DNA of 64,000 nt. Origin: Pseudomonas fluorescens. GTDB lineage: Bacteria; Pseudomonadota; Gammaproteobacteria; Pseudomonadales; Pseudomonadaceae. Both the position numbers and the translations under genes were made by a program. The notes under the pieces were generated by a model. That model was not told where the DNA came from. It did no database searches and saw only the letters and a program-made list of their open reading frames with translations. The DNA is taken from NCBI RefSeq assembly GCF_902497855.1, contig NZ_CABVHU010000025.1:1-64000 (forward strand), in the 5' to 3' direction. Shown one piece after another: positions 17,080 to 26,292 of the stretch (the stretch's first letter is position 1; each line of letters starts with the position of its first letter).

Positions 17080-20000
17080 ATGGCGTTCTTCACCGCAGCC
17101 AGCAAAGCCGACTTCCAGCACCAACTGCAAGCGGCACTGGCGCAGCACATCAGTGAACAGGCACTGCCACAAGTGGCGCTGTTCGCTGAACAATTTTTCG
17201 GCATCATTTCCCTGGACGAGCTGACCCAGCGTCGGTTGTCCGACCTCGCCGGCTGTACCCTTTCCGCGTGGCGCCTGCTTGAGCGCTTCGATCACGCGCA
17301 ACCGCAAGTGCGCGTCTACAACCCCGATTACGAACGCCACGGCTGGCAGTCGACCCACACCGCGGTCGAAGTGCTGCACCACGACCTGCCGTTTTTGGTC
17401 GACTCGGTGCGTACCGAGCTGAACCGCCGCGGCTACAGCATCCATACCTTGCAGACCACTGTGCTGAGCGTGCGTCGCGGCAGCAAGGGCGAGTTGCTGG
17501 AAATCCTGCCGAAGGGCACCCAGGGCGAAGGGATCCTGCAAGAATCCCTGATGTACCTGGAAATCGATCGCTGTGCCAACACGGCCGAACTGAATGTCCT
17601 GAGCAAAGAGCTGGAACAGGTGCTTGGCGAAGTCCGCGTCGCGGTCGCCGATTTCGAGCCGATGAAAGCCAAGGTCCAGGAAATCCTCACCGGCCTGGAC
17701 AACAGCCGGTTCGCTGTCGACCCTGAAGAAAAAGCCGAAATCAAAAGCTTCCTGGAATGGCTGGTGGGCAACCACTTCACCTTCCTCGGCTATGAAGAAT
17801 TCGTGGTCCGCGATGAAGCCGACGGTGGTCATATCGTCTACGACCAGGATTCCTTCCTCGGCCTGACCAAGCTGCTGCGCACCGGCCTGACCTACGATGA
17901 CCTGCGCATCGAAGACTACGCCGTGAACTACCTGCGCGAACCGACCCTGCTGTCGTTCGCCAAGGCCGCGCACCCAAGCCGTGTGCACCGTCCGGCCTAC
18001 CCGGACTATGTATCGATCCGTGAAATCGATGCCGACGGCAAGGTCATCAAGGAATGCCGTTTCATGGGTCTGTACACCTCGGCGGTGTATGGCGAGAGCG
18101 TGCGGGTCATCCCGTACATCCGCCGCAAGGTCGAGGAAATCGAACGCCGCTCCGGCTTCCAGGCCAAGGCCCACCTGGGCAAGGAACTGGCGCAGGTGGT
18201 GGAAGTGCTGCCCCGCGACGATCTGTTCCAGACCCCGGTGGACGAGCTGTTCAACACCGTAATGTCGATCGTGCAGATCCAGGAGCGCAACAAGATCCGC
18301 GTGTTCCTGCGCAAAGACCCGTACGGCCGCTTCTGCTACTGCCTGGCCTACGTGCCGCGCGACATCTACTCCACCGAAGTGCGGCAGAAGATCCAGCAAG
18401 TGCTGATGGATCGCCTGAAAGCCTCGGATTGCGAGTTCTGGACCTTCTTCTCCGAATCGGTGCTGGCCCGTGTGCAGTTGATTCTGCGCGTCGATCCGAA
18501 GAACCGCCTGGACATCGACCCGGTCCAGCTGGAAAAAGAAGTGGTGCAAGCCTGCCGCAGCTGGCAGGACGACTACGCCACGCTGGTCGTCGAAAGCTTC
18601 GGCGAAGCCCATGGCACCAACGTGCTGGCCGACTTCCCCAAAGGCTTCCCGGCCGGTTACCGCGAGCGTTTCGCCGCCCACTCGGCGGTGGTCGACATGC
18701 AGCATCTGCTGAGCCTGAGCGAAAAAAATCCGCTGGTGATGAGCTTTTACCAGCCGCTGGCCCAGGTGTCCGGTCAGCGCATGCTGCACTGCAAGCTGTA
18801 TCACGCCGATACGCCGCTGGCGCTGTCGGACGTATTGCCGATCCTGGAAAACCTCGGCCTGCGCGTGCTGGGCGAGTTCCCGTATCGCCTGCGTCACAAC
18901 AATGGCCGCGAGTTCTGGATTCATGATTTCGCGTTCACCGCCGCCGAAGGCCTGGAACTCGACATCCAGCAGCTCAACGACACCCTGCAGGACGCCTTCG
19001 TCCACATCGTGCGCGGCGATGCCGAGAACGATGCGTTCAACCGCCTGGTACTGACCGCCGGCCTGCCGTGGCGTGACGTGGCGCTGCTGCGCGCTTACGC
19101 CCGCTACATGAAACAGATCCGTCTGGGCTTCGACCTGGGCTACATCGCCAGCACCCTGACCAACCACACCGACATCGCTCGCGAGTTGACCCGGTTGTTC
19201 AAGACCCGTTTCTACCTTGCGCGCAAACTCGCCAGCGACGACCTGGAAGACAAGCAGCAACGCCTGGAACACGCGATCCTGAGCGCTCTGGACGACGTCC
19301 AGGTGCTGAACGAAGACCGCATCCTGCGTCGCTACCTGGACCTGATCAAGGCCACCCTGCGCACCAACTTCTACCAGACCGATGCCCGGGGCCAGAACAA
19401 GTCGTACTTCAGCTTCAAGTTCAACCCGCACCAGATTCCGGAGCTGCCGAAGCCGGTTCCGAAGTTCGAAATCTTCGTTTACTCGCCACGCGTCGAAGGC
19501 GTGCACCTGCGCTTCGGCAACGTCGCTCGCGGCGGCCTGCGCTGGTCCGACCGTGAAGAAGACTTCCGTACCGAAGTGCTGGGCCTGGTAAAAGCCCAGC
19601 AAGTGAAGAACTCGGTCATCGTGCCGGTGGGGGCGAAGGGCGGCTTCCTGCCGCGGCGCCTGCCGTTGGGCGGCAGCCGTGACGAGATCGCGGCCGAGGG
19701 CATCGCCTGCTACCGCATCTTCATTTCGGGCCTGCTGGACATTACCGACAACCTCAAGGACGGCGCCTTGGTGCCGCCGGTCAACGTCGTGCGTCACGAC
19801 GACGATGACCCGTACCTGGTCGTCGCTGCGGACAAAGGCACTGCGACCTTCTCCGACATCGCCAATGGCATCGCCATCGATTACGGCTTCTGGCTGGGCG
19901 ATGCCTTTGCGTCCGGTGGTTCGGCCGGTTACGACCACAAGAAAATGGGCATCACCGCCAAGGGCGCGTGGGTCGGCGTACAACGCCACTTCCGTGAACG

Positions 20001-21981
20001 CGGCATCAACGTCCAGGAAGACAGCATCACCGTCGTGGGCGTCGGCGACATGGCCGGTGACGTGTTCGGCAACGGTTTGTTGATGTCCGACAAGCTGCAA
20101 CTGGTCGCCGCGTTCAACCACCTGCACATCTTCATCGACCCGAACCCGGAGCCGGCCAACAGCTTCGCCGAGCGTCAGCGCCTGTTCGACCTGCCGCGCT
20201 CGGCCTGGTCGGACTACGACACCAGCATCATGTCCGAAGGCGGCGGGATCTTCTCCCGTAGCGCGAAAAGCATCGCGATTTCCCCGCAGATGAAAGAACG
20301 CTTCGACATCCAGGCCGACAAGCTGACCCCGACCGAGCTGCTCAATGCCTTGCTCAAGGCACCGGTAGACCTGTTGTGGAACGGCGGCATCGGCACCTAC
20401 GTCAAGGCCAGCAGCGAAAGCCACGCCGATGTCGGCGACAAGGCCAACGACGCACTGCGCGTGAACGGCAACGAACTGCGCTGCAAGGTGGTGGGCGAGG
20501 GCGGTAACCTGGGCATGACCCAACTGGGCCGCGTCGAATTCGGTCTCAATGGCGGCGGTTCCAACACCGACTTCATCGACAACGCCGGTGGCGTGGACTG
20601 CTCCGACCACGAAGTGAACATCAAGATCCTGCTCAACGAAGTCGTGCACGCCGGTGACATGACCGAGAAGCAACGTAACCAATTGCTCGGCAGCATGACC
20701 GACGAAGTCGGCAACCTGGTGCTCGGCAACAACTACAAGCAGACTCAGGCCCTGTCCCTGGCGGCCCGTCGTGCCTACGTGCGGATTGCCGAATACAAGC
20801 GCCTGATGAACGATCTGGAAAGCCGCGGCAAGCTGGATCGCGCCATTGAGTTCCTGCCGTCGGAAGAGGCCATCAACGAGCGCGTCGCGGAAGGCCACGG
20901 CCTGACCCGTGCCGAGCTGTCGGTGCTGATTTCCTACAGCAAGATCGACCTCAAGGAGGCGCTGCTCAATTCCCTGGTGCCGGACGACGACTACCTGACG
21001 CGCGACATGGAAACCGCTTTCCCGCCAAGCCTGGTGAGCAAGTTCTCCGCCGCCATGCGCCGTCACCGCCTGAAGCGCGAAATCGTCAGCACCCAGATCG
21101 CCAACGATCTGGTGAACCACATGGGCATCACCTTCGTGCAGCGACTCAAGGAGTCGACCGGCATGAGCCCGGCGAATGTGGCCGGTGCCTATGTCATCGT
21201 GCGTGACATCTTCCACCTCCCGCATTGGTTCCGTCAGATCGAAGCCCTGGATTATCAGGTATCGGCCGACGTGCAACTGGAGCTGATGGATGAGCTGATG
21301 CGCCTGGGCCGTCGCGCTACGCGCTGGTTCCTGCGCAGCCGTCGCAACGAGCAGAACGCTGCCCGTGACGTCGCGCACTTCGGTCCGCACCTGGCGGCGC
21401 TGGGCCTCAAGCTCGACGAACTGCTGGAAGGTCCGACCCGGGTCGGCTGGCAGACTCGTTACCAGGCTTACGTTGCCGCTGGCGTACCCGAGTTGCTGGC
21501 GCGGATGGTTGCAGGCACCACTCACCTGTACACCTTGCTGCCGATCATCGAAGCCTCCGACGTGACCGGCCAGAACCCGGTCGACGTGGCCAAGGCTTAC
21601 TTTGCCGTGGGCAGTGCGCTGGACATCACCTGGTACCTGCAACAGATCAGCGCCCTGCCGGTTGAAAACAACTGGCAGGCCCTGGCCCGTGAAGCGTTCC
21701 GTGATGATGTCGACTGGCAACAACGTGCGATCACCATCTCGGTCCTGCAACAGGGCGATGGCTCCCAGGACGTGGAAACACGCCTGGAGCTGTGGATGGA
21801 GCAGCACGAAGGCATGGTCGAGCGCTGGCGCGCCATGCTGGTGGAACTGCGAGCCGCCAGCGGCACGGACTACGCCATGTACGCGGTGGCCAACCGCGAA
21901 CTGTTGGACCTGGCGTTGAGCGGGCAAGCGGTAGTGCCTGCCGCTGCACCGGCCAGCAAGGTGCTGGAACCGGCTGCCTGA
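17080..21981 (+). CDS. gdhB: NAD-specific glutamate dehydrogenase, large (180 kDa) type
   Basis: A 1633-residue cytoplasmic enzyme of the large bacterial NAD-GDH family, which deaminates glutamate to 2-oxoglutarate in arginine/glutamate catabolism. The start ATG at 17080 has GGAG 8 bases upstream; an ATG at 17032 lies in the leader. The N-terminal third is the regulatory ACT-like region, and the catalytic core includes LRFGNVARGGLRWSDREEDF, the glycine-rich VPVGAKGGF and NAD-fold segments such as VVGVGDMAGDVFGNG and KVVGEGGNLGMTQLGR. Length is right for the family. It stands alone, followed by a strong terminator. Regulation is not visible in the sequence beyond a small leader hairpin. Confidence 0.96.
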   Translation: MAFFTAASKADFQHQLQAALAQHISEQALPQVALFAEQFFGIISLDELTQRRLSDLAGCTLSAWRLLERFDHAQPQVRVYNPDYERHGWQSTHTAVEVLHHDLPFLVDSVRTELNRRGYSIHTLQTTVLSVRRGSKGELLEILPKGTQGEGILQESLMYLEIDRCANTAELNVLSKELEQVLGEVRVAVADFEPMKAKVQEILTGLDNSRFAVDPEEKAEIKSFLEWLVGNHFTFLGYEEFVVRDEADGGHIVYDQDSFLGLTKLLRTGLTYDDLRIEDYAVNYLREPTLLSFAKAAHPSRVHRPAYPDYVSIREIDADGKVIKECRFMGLYTSAVYGESVRVIPYIRRKVEEIERRSGFQAKAHLGKELAQVVEVLPRDDLFQTPVDELFNTVMSIVQIQERNKIRVFLRKDPYGRFCYCLAYVPRDIYSTEVRQKIQQVLMDRLKASDCEFWTFFSESVLARVQLILRVDPKNRLDIDPVQLEKEVVQACRSWQDDYATLVVESFGEAHGTNVLADFPKGFPAGYRERFAAHSAVVDMQHLLSLSEKNPLVMSFYQPLAQVSGQRMLHCKLYHADTPLALSDVLPILENLGLRVLGEFPYRLRHNNGREFWIHDFAFTAAEGLELDIQQLNDTLQDAFVHIVRGDAENDAFNRLVLTAGLPWRDVALLRAYARYMKQIRLGFDLGYIASTLTNHTDIARELTRLFKTRFYLARKLASDDLEDKQQRLEHAILSALDDVQVLNEDRILRRYLDLIKATLRTNFYQTDARGQNKSYFSFKFNPHQIPELPKPVPKFEIFVYSPRVEGVHLRFGNVARGGLRWSDREEDFRTEVLGLVKAQQVKNSVIVPVGAKGGFLPRRLPLGGSRDEIAAEGIACYRIFISGLLDITDNLKDGALVPPVNVVRHDDDDPYLVVAADKGTATFSDIANGIAIDYGFWLGDAFASGGSAGYDHKKMGITAKGAWVGVQRHFRERGINVQEDSITVVGVGDMAGDVFGNGLLMSDKLQLVAAFNHLHIFIDPNPEPANSFAERQRLFDLPRSAWSDYDTSIMSEGGGIFSRSAKSIAISPQMKERFDIQADKLTPTELLNALLKAPVDLLWNGGIGTYVKASSESHADVGDKANDALRVNGNELRCKVVGEGGNLGMTQLGRVEFGLNGGGSNTDFIDNAGGVDCSDHEVNIKILLNEVVHAGDMTEKQRNQLLGSMTDEVGNLVLGNNYKQTQALSLAARRAYVRIAEYKRLMNDLESRGKLDRAIEFLPSEEAINERVAEGHGLTRAELSVLISYSKIDLKEALLNSLVPDDDYLTRDMETAFPPSLVSKFSAAMRRHRLKREIVSTQIANDLVNHMGITFVQRLKESTGMSPANVAGAYVIVRDIFHLPHWFRQIEALDYQVSADVQLELMDELMRLGRRATRWFLRSRRNEQNAARDVAHFGPHLAALGLKLDELLEGPTRVGWQTRYQAYVAAGVPELLARMVAGTTHLYTLLPIIEASDVTGQNPVDVAKAYFAVGSALDITWYLQQISALPVENNWQALAREAFRDDVDWQQRAITISVLQQGDGSQDVETRLELWMEQHEGMVERWRAMLVELRAASGTDYAMYAVANRELLDLALSGQAVVPAAAPASKVLEPAA

Positions 21982-22000
21982 TCAGGCGTTGAACGAAAAA

Positions 22001-22032
22001 GCCCCGCATCGAGAGATGCGGGGCTTTTTTTT
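22001..22032 (+). terminator. Intrinsic terminator of gdhB
   Basis: A perfect 10-bp GC-rich stem (GCCCCGCATC / GATGCGGGGC) with a GAGA loop is followed by eight T residues, beginning 19 bases after the gdhB stop. Confidence 0.95.
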
Positions 22033-22040
22033 GTTTTGAT

Positions 22041-22147
22041 CATTCCCACGCTCTGCGTGGGAATGCCGCCACGGACGCTCTGCGTCCGCTGTTGAGGCTG
22101 TGACGCAGAGCGCCACGAGATTCATTCCCACGCAGAGCGTGGGAACG
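22041..22147. repeat. Composite intergenic palindrome (ATTCCCACGCTCTGCGTGGGAAT type)
   Basis: Outer elements ATTCCCACG-CTCTG-CGTGGGAAT (22042-22064) and ATTCCCACG-CAGAG-CGTGGGAA (22122-22145) are each palindromic and are also inverted copies of one another; a smaller GGACGC-TCT-GCGTCC palindrome lies between. This is a repeat family separate from the REPs in the rest of the window. Confidence 0.8.
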
Positions 22148-22168
22148 ATCTTTAAAAGGCCATTTGCC

Positions 22169-22879
22169 TCAATACAACTTCCAGCCTGTTTTATTATCAA
22201 TCATCGACACTTTATCTGTCGGCCCGGTCAATAAATTACTGAGCGATTGGTCAAACTTCTGCAGCGCCCGAACTTGTACATTCTGCTGTTCATTAATGTC
22301 CGCAACAATCTCCTCGCTGCGCTTATAATCCGCCCATAACGGACTCAGCGCTTTAGCGTCATACCCTTGTGCAGTACCAATGTAGTTGAAGTTCGAATCA
22401 TAGAACATCGCACGGACATCCGCCTCGATGTCCGAGCTGCGCGACGTCATCAACTGACTGCGGGTATCGACTATCGCGACAACATCCGGTTTCGCCGCCC
22501 TGAGACTCTGCAGGTCCGGATACACCGTCACCGAGCCGAACTGACGTTGCAGGGAAGCCTTGACCCAGTCCACGGCCAGGTCCGGTTTTGAGGTGGCCAC
22601 ATAGGCATCGTGAATGGACTGCACCAGCAGACTCTGACCGAAACCTGTACCGGCGTTGGCCTGGTAGCGCTGAAGGTAGGCGCGGTTGGCCTGGGTATTG
22701 TGACTGTAGACAAGGCCCAGGGACACGTTGCGGCCGCTGGTGACACTCGTGGCACTGCTGCGGCCGACCGGTTCGGTGAACAGGCTGCCGAGGGAAGAAA
22801 CGGCTTTCGGTGCAGTGGGAACCGAACAGCCCGCTAGAAGAACCGTCATCGTCAAGGTACTGACAAGCGCAAGTTTCAT
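22169..22879 (-). CDS. Putative lipoprotein of unknown function
   Basis: A 236-residue protein starting MKLALVSTLTMTVLLAGCSV, a lipoprotein signal peptide with lipobox LLAGC (Cys18). The mature part includes RSSATSVTSGRNVSLGLVYS and a later stretch with VYPDLQSLRAAKPDVVAIVD, which resembles periplasmic lipoproteins with an alternating alpha/beta domain that bind or sense ligands. The ATG at 22879 is preferred over 23005 because it starts the signal peptide and has GGAG 8 bases upstream. No operon partner. I do not recognise a specific family. Confidence 0.75.
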   Translation of the reverse strand: MKLALVSTLTMTVLLAGCSVPTAPKAVSSLGSLFTEPVGRSSATSVTSGRNVSLGLVYSHNTQANRAYLQRYQANAGTGFGQSLLVQSIHDAYVATSKPDLAVDWVKASLQRQFGSVTVYPDLQSLRAAKPDVVAIVDTRSQLMTSRSSDIEADVRAMFYDSNFNYIGTAQGYDAKALSPLWADYKRSEEIVADINEQQNVQVRALQKFDQSLSNLLTGPTDKVSMIDNKTGWKLY

Positions 22880-23108
22880 GGTGTTTCTCCAGTGAAACAA
22901 CTTGAGTTGGAATGCTTTAGATGCCGTAGTGGGCGGCGGTGATTCCAGACTAAACCTGTCGCGGCTCATTGTAAGAGCCCATCTTTGACCCAGACTGGTG
23001 ATCACTAGTTTTTGTTTGGTTTAAAAGGTGCCGGCTAATTGCTTCGGGAAATAAACAGGTTCCAATTCGTCATGACTGCCTGTTTATTTATGGCTGATGT
23101 AACAGCTA

Positions 23109-23528
23109 TCAGTTTTCCAGAGGGATCAAGACTTTCTCTTCCGGCGACAGCACCATGAATACCAACAACTTGGCAGGCTGGGTAGCGCTGGCATTTTTCG
23201 ACACCAGATGTTCCGATCCAGCCGCCTCGTACCAATATTCGCCAGTCTTGTAGGTCATCTCCTTTTCACCCTTCACCTGGGAAGTGACGGCACCGGAAAG
23301 AACGTAGGCCATGGCCGTTCCCTCGTGCTTGTGAGCGATCGACGATTGGCCGGGCTGATAGTCGACTTCGATCATCAAGGCTTTTTTGCCCGGTACGTTT
23401 TTCAGCATCTGGTCCTGCAATACCGTGACTTTTTCCGAAGGGGCGCCGGTTTCATGGGCGAATGCAGCGGCTGAAACGGTCAGGGCCAGGGTGGCGATGG
23501 AGGCAGCACAGAAACGCAAAGCTTTCAT
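23109..23528 (-). CDS. Exported cupin-domain protein
   Basis: A 139-residue protein with a Sec signal peptide (FCAASIATLALTVSAAAFAH) and a single cupin barrel. The cupin metal motif is visible as HKHEGTAMAYVLSG (His-x-His with the following Glu) and the second motif as GEYWYEAAGSEHLV. Such proteins bind a metal and may act as small-molecule binding proteins or dioxygenase-like enzymes; no substrate can be inferred. It stands alone on the minus strand. Confidence 0.82.
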   Translation of the reverse strand: MKALRFCAASIATLALTVSAAAFAHETGAPSEKVTVLQDQMLKNVPGKKALMIEVDYQPGQSSIAHKHEGTAMAYVLSGAVTSQVKGEKEMTYKTGEYWYEAAGSEHLVSKNASATQPAKLLVFMVLSPEEKVLIPLEN

Positions 23529-23640
23529 GGTTCATTACCTGCGGTGGTGAGTTGTCAGGGACCACGGTAATTCGCCAGCCGGGGCAATCAAACAGCCAAT
23601 TTTCGCGAAGGTAAGGGGACCAATTGGCAACGCTGGAATC

Positions 23641-23713
23641 AAAAGATCGCAGCCTTCGGCAGCTCCTGCAGGGGTACCCGTTGCCCTGCAGGAGTGGCTG
23701 GAGACTGCGATCT
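23641..23713. repeat. Inverted repeat (AGATCGCAG ... CTGCGATCT)
   Basis: Outer arms AGATCGCAG and CTGCGATCT enclose an inner palindrome CTCCTGCAGGG ... CCCTGCAGGAG. It ends a few bases from the stop of the monooxygenase gene and may terminate its transcript. It shares its outer arm with the element at 53.0 kb. Confidence 0.75.
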
Positions 23714-23719
23714 AACTTT

Positions 23720-24013
23720 TTAAACGATAGGGAAACTATTGAAGTCGACGGCGTTGGCCAGTCGGCTGTCGATCAGGCCGATAAAGCCTTGCACTTCAGG
23801 GTTGTTGAAATGCATCTGCATGGCGGCTTCCGATTGCCAGCGGGCGCTGACTGTCCAGCGGGTGTCGTCCTCGGGGCAGCGGTCCACCATATAGGAGTCG
23901 CAACCCGGTAGTTCACGCAGGGTTTCGACGATTTTTTGCAGTTGCCTGCCGAGCTCTTCCGAGCGGCCGGCCGCAGCCTGCACCTTCACGGTATTGATCA
24001 CTTCGTTGGACAT
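23720..24013 (-). CDS. Antibiotic biosynthesis monooxygenase (ABM) domain protein
   Basis: A 97-residue single-domain protein with the ABM/dimeric ferredoxin-like fold: a first strand INTVKVQAAAGRSEELGRQL, the RELPGCDSYMVDRCPEDD core, and the typical W-T-V/S-x-R-W block (TRWTVSARWQSEAAMQMHFN). Members are small quinol or haem monooxygenases, often acting on reactive small molecules. No neighbours share an obvious pathway; function is not specified by the sequence. Confidence 0.85.
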   Translation of the reverse strand: MSNEVINTVKVQAAAGRSEELGRQLQKIVETLRELPGCDSYMVDRCPEDDTRWTVSARWQSEAAMQMHFNNPEVQGFIGLIDSRLANAVDFNSFPIV

Positions 24014-24136
24014 TGCTCACACTCCTGAATCAGGCCGGACGAATCCTGCTCACTGAGAGATCACGCCCATTCAGGATAGGCCTGGCCCATCGGACCACCA
24101 ATAGCCAATCGCCGGATAAAAACCCAGACCAATCCG

Positions 24137-25570
24137 TCAGGCGACCTGCTGCAAAATGTCCCGAACACGGTCCAGGGCGATGTCGATGTCCAGGGTTTCG
24201 ATGGCGCCAAAGCCCAGGAAAAACCCGGCCTGTGGTGCTTGCTGGTAGAAAAAGCTGTCGATGGCGTAAAGGCCGACTTCGACCTTTCTGGCGAGCGTAA
24301 TCACTAATGGAATATCGATAGGCACTTTGCACATAACCACCATGTGGAAGCCGGCCGTGGTCGGCACGGCCTCAAGCCAGGGCGCAAGGTCGCCGGCCAT
24401 GCGCGCGAGGATTCGTTCGCGGCGCCCGGCATAGATCGTATGGCAGCGCCGAATGTGCTTGAGCAGGCAGCCTTCGGCGATGAACTTGGCCAGTGCCCAT
24501 TGGGGCAGGGTGGAGGTGTGCAGATCGGTGAGTTGCTTGGCGCGAATCACCGCTTCAAGAATGGCCGGCGGCAGAATCGCATAACCCAGTCGCAATTCCG
24601 GCAACAGGGTTTTGGAAAAGGTGCCGACATAAGCGACGATCCCACGCTCATCCATGCTTTGCAGGGAGTCGGTGGGACGGCCTTCGTAGCGGAATTCGCT
24701 ATCGTAATCGTCTTCGATGATGATCGCGCCCAGGGCGTAGGCCCGTTCCAGCAGCGCCACCCGACGCTCCTGGCTCATGGGCATGCCCAGGGGGAACTGG
24801 TGGGACGGGGTAACGTAAATCAGCCGGGTGCCCTCGGGAATCTTGTCGACCTGCAGGCCTTCGGCATCTACCGGCACCCCGATCACACGGGCGCCGTGGG
24901 TGCCGAACAGCAAGCGCGCCGGCGGGTACCCGGGGTCTTCCATGGCCACCAGGCTGCCCGGGCTCGTCAGGACCCGGGAAATCAGGTCCAGCGCCTGTTG
25001 CGCACCGTTGCACACCACCACGTCCTCATCCTGGCAGTTGACCCCGCGAGAAAACGCGATATGCCGTGCAATTGCGTTGCGCAACGCCGGCAGGCCCTCG
25101 GGCAAGCTGTAAAAGCCCTTGGAACCGGCGATCTGGCGCAAGGCGTGCGAGGTGCAGCGCCGCCAGTCGTCCTGGGGAAACTGGCCCTTGCTGGTGGCGC
25201 CGCCGATGAAGTCGTAGCGCAACGAGCCTTCCAGGGTCGGATGGCGCAGAAACACCGGCAGGTTGCGCCAGGTCTCGATGACATCAAAACCGGCCAGTTC
25301 CGAATGGCTCTGTTTCCGGGTGACTTTCGCCGCGCGGGCGTTGACGTAGGTGCCTTTGCCGATCACCCCGGTCAGGAAGTTTTCGTAGGTCAGCTGGGTG
25401 TAGGTGTCGGAAATGGTCTTGCGCGAAATGCCCAGCTGTTGCGCCAGCAACCTGCTGGGCGGAAGCTGCGTCCCGGCTGCCAGGCGGCCGGATTCGATGG
25501 CGCTGCGCAGCTGCTGGTACAACTGGCCTGACAAGTCCTTGCGGCCGTTGATGACAACATGAAGTTCCAT
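24137..25570 (-). CDS. MocR/PdxR-type regulator: GntR DNA-binding domain fused to a PLP aminotransferase domain
   Basis: A 477-residue protein with two domains. Residues 1-75 form a GntR winged helix (QLYQQLRSAIESGRLAAGTQ, PPSRLLAQQLGISRKTISDT). The rest is a fold-type I aminotransferase domain with VVCNGAQQALDLISRVL, PGYPPARLLF, IYVTPSHQFPLG, the Asp region EDDYDSEFRY and the PLP lysine block GTFSKTLLPELRLGY. MocR regulators use PLP or an aldimine as ligand and usually control a gene transcribed divergently; here that is the AhpD-like gene at 25777, with 206 bases between the starts. The regulated pathway is not evident. Confidence 0.92.
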   Translation of the reverse strand: MELHVVINGRKDLSGQLYQQLRSAIESGRLAAGTQLPPSRLLAQQLGISRKTISDTYTQLTYENFLTGVIGKGTYVNARAAKVTRKQSHSELAGFDVIETWRNLPVFLRHPTLEGSLRYDFIGGATSKGQFPQDDWRRCTSHALRQIAGSKGFYSLPEGLPALRNAIARHIAFSRGVNCQDEDVVVCNGAQQALDLISRVLTSPGSLVAMEDPGYPPARLLFGTHGARVIGVPVDAEGLQVDKIPEGTRLIYVTPSHQFPLGMPMSQERRVALLERAYALGAIIIEDDYDSEFRYEGRPTDSLQSMDERGIVAYVGTFSKTLLPELRLGYAILPPAILEAVIRAKQLTDLHTSTLPQWALAKFIAEGCLLKHIRRCHTIYAGRRERILARMAGDLAPWLEAVPTTAGFHMVVMCKVPIDIPLVITLARKVEVGLYAIDSFFYQQAPQAGFFLGFGAIETLDIDIALDRVRDILQQVA

Positions 25571-25776
25571 ACCGGCGAGGCTCCTGCAGCGGTTGTGGCG
25601 CGTGTGCGTCGCGCCAGATTACCTGCATGAGCGGCTGCGCAATAGTTGCGTGGGCGAAAAACTGCGGATTGGTCTGCTGCCTGAGTGGTGCAGCGGTTTT
25701 TCGCTGAATTGGATCTGTAACGCCCGTGCATCAGCGTCTACCTTGGATGTACACGTCCGATCAATCAGGTTGCCCC

Positions 25777-26217
25777 ATGAGCCCCCGTCTGGATTACTAC
25801 AGCGCTTCGCCCAAGGCGATGAAAGCGATGATTGCCATGGAAGCCTTGACCAGCAACCTCAGCATCGAGCCGGCCTTGCTGCACCTGATCAAGATCCGCG
25901 CCTCGCAACTCAATGGCTGCGCCTTCTGCACCGATATGCACTCGGTGGATGCCCGGCGTCTCGGTGAGACCGATCGCCGGCTGTATTCGATTGTGGTCTG
26001 GCGCGACAGCGGCTTTTTCAACGCTCGGGAACGCGCGGCGCTGGCGTGGACCGAAGCGGTGACGCTGCTGTCGGAAAGTCATGTGCCGGATGACGTCTAT
26101 GAACAGGCCCGCAGGGAATTCAACGAAAACGAAATGGTGGACCTGACCATCGCCGTCACCACCATCAACAGCTGGAATCGCCTGGCGGTGAGTTTTCGGC
26201 AGACCCCCAGCGAGTGA
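25777..26217 (+). CDS. Carboxymuconolactone decarboxylase / AhpD-like protein
   Basis: A 146-residue protein with the alkylhydroperoxidase AhpD core: IKIRASQLNGCAFCTDMHSV, containing the redox CxxC (CAFC) and following His, and later ALAWTEAVTLLSES and VDLTIAVTTINSWNRLAVSF. The start at 25777 (MSPRLDYY) is preferred; 25726 would add 17 atypical residues. Such proteins act as disulfide reductases or peroxidases coupled to thiol systems. It is divergent from the MocR regulator, which is its likely controller. Confidence 0.88.
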   Translation: MSPRLDYYSASPKAMKAMIAMEALTSNLSIEPALLHLIKIRASQLNGCAFCTDMHSVDARRLGETDRRLYSIVVWRDSGFFNARERAALAWTEAVTLLSESHVPDDVYEQARREFNENEMVDLTIAVTTINSWNRLAVSFRQTPSE

Positions 26218-26292
26218 GGCAACTGTCACACCAGGTTCATGAAAGACGCTCAAGATAGGAGGCTTCGGAAACGGATCGACAAGGAGTCATCG

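Noticed and set aside
17050..21927. A 1625-codon open frame on the minus strand opposite gdhB
   Set aside because: It mirrors a strongly codon-biased GC-rich gene; its translation is dominated by His, Gln, Val and Asp with no domain pattern, as expected from the complement of GC-rich codons.
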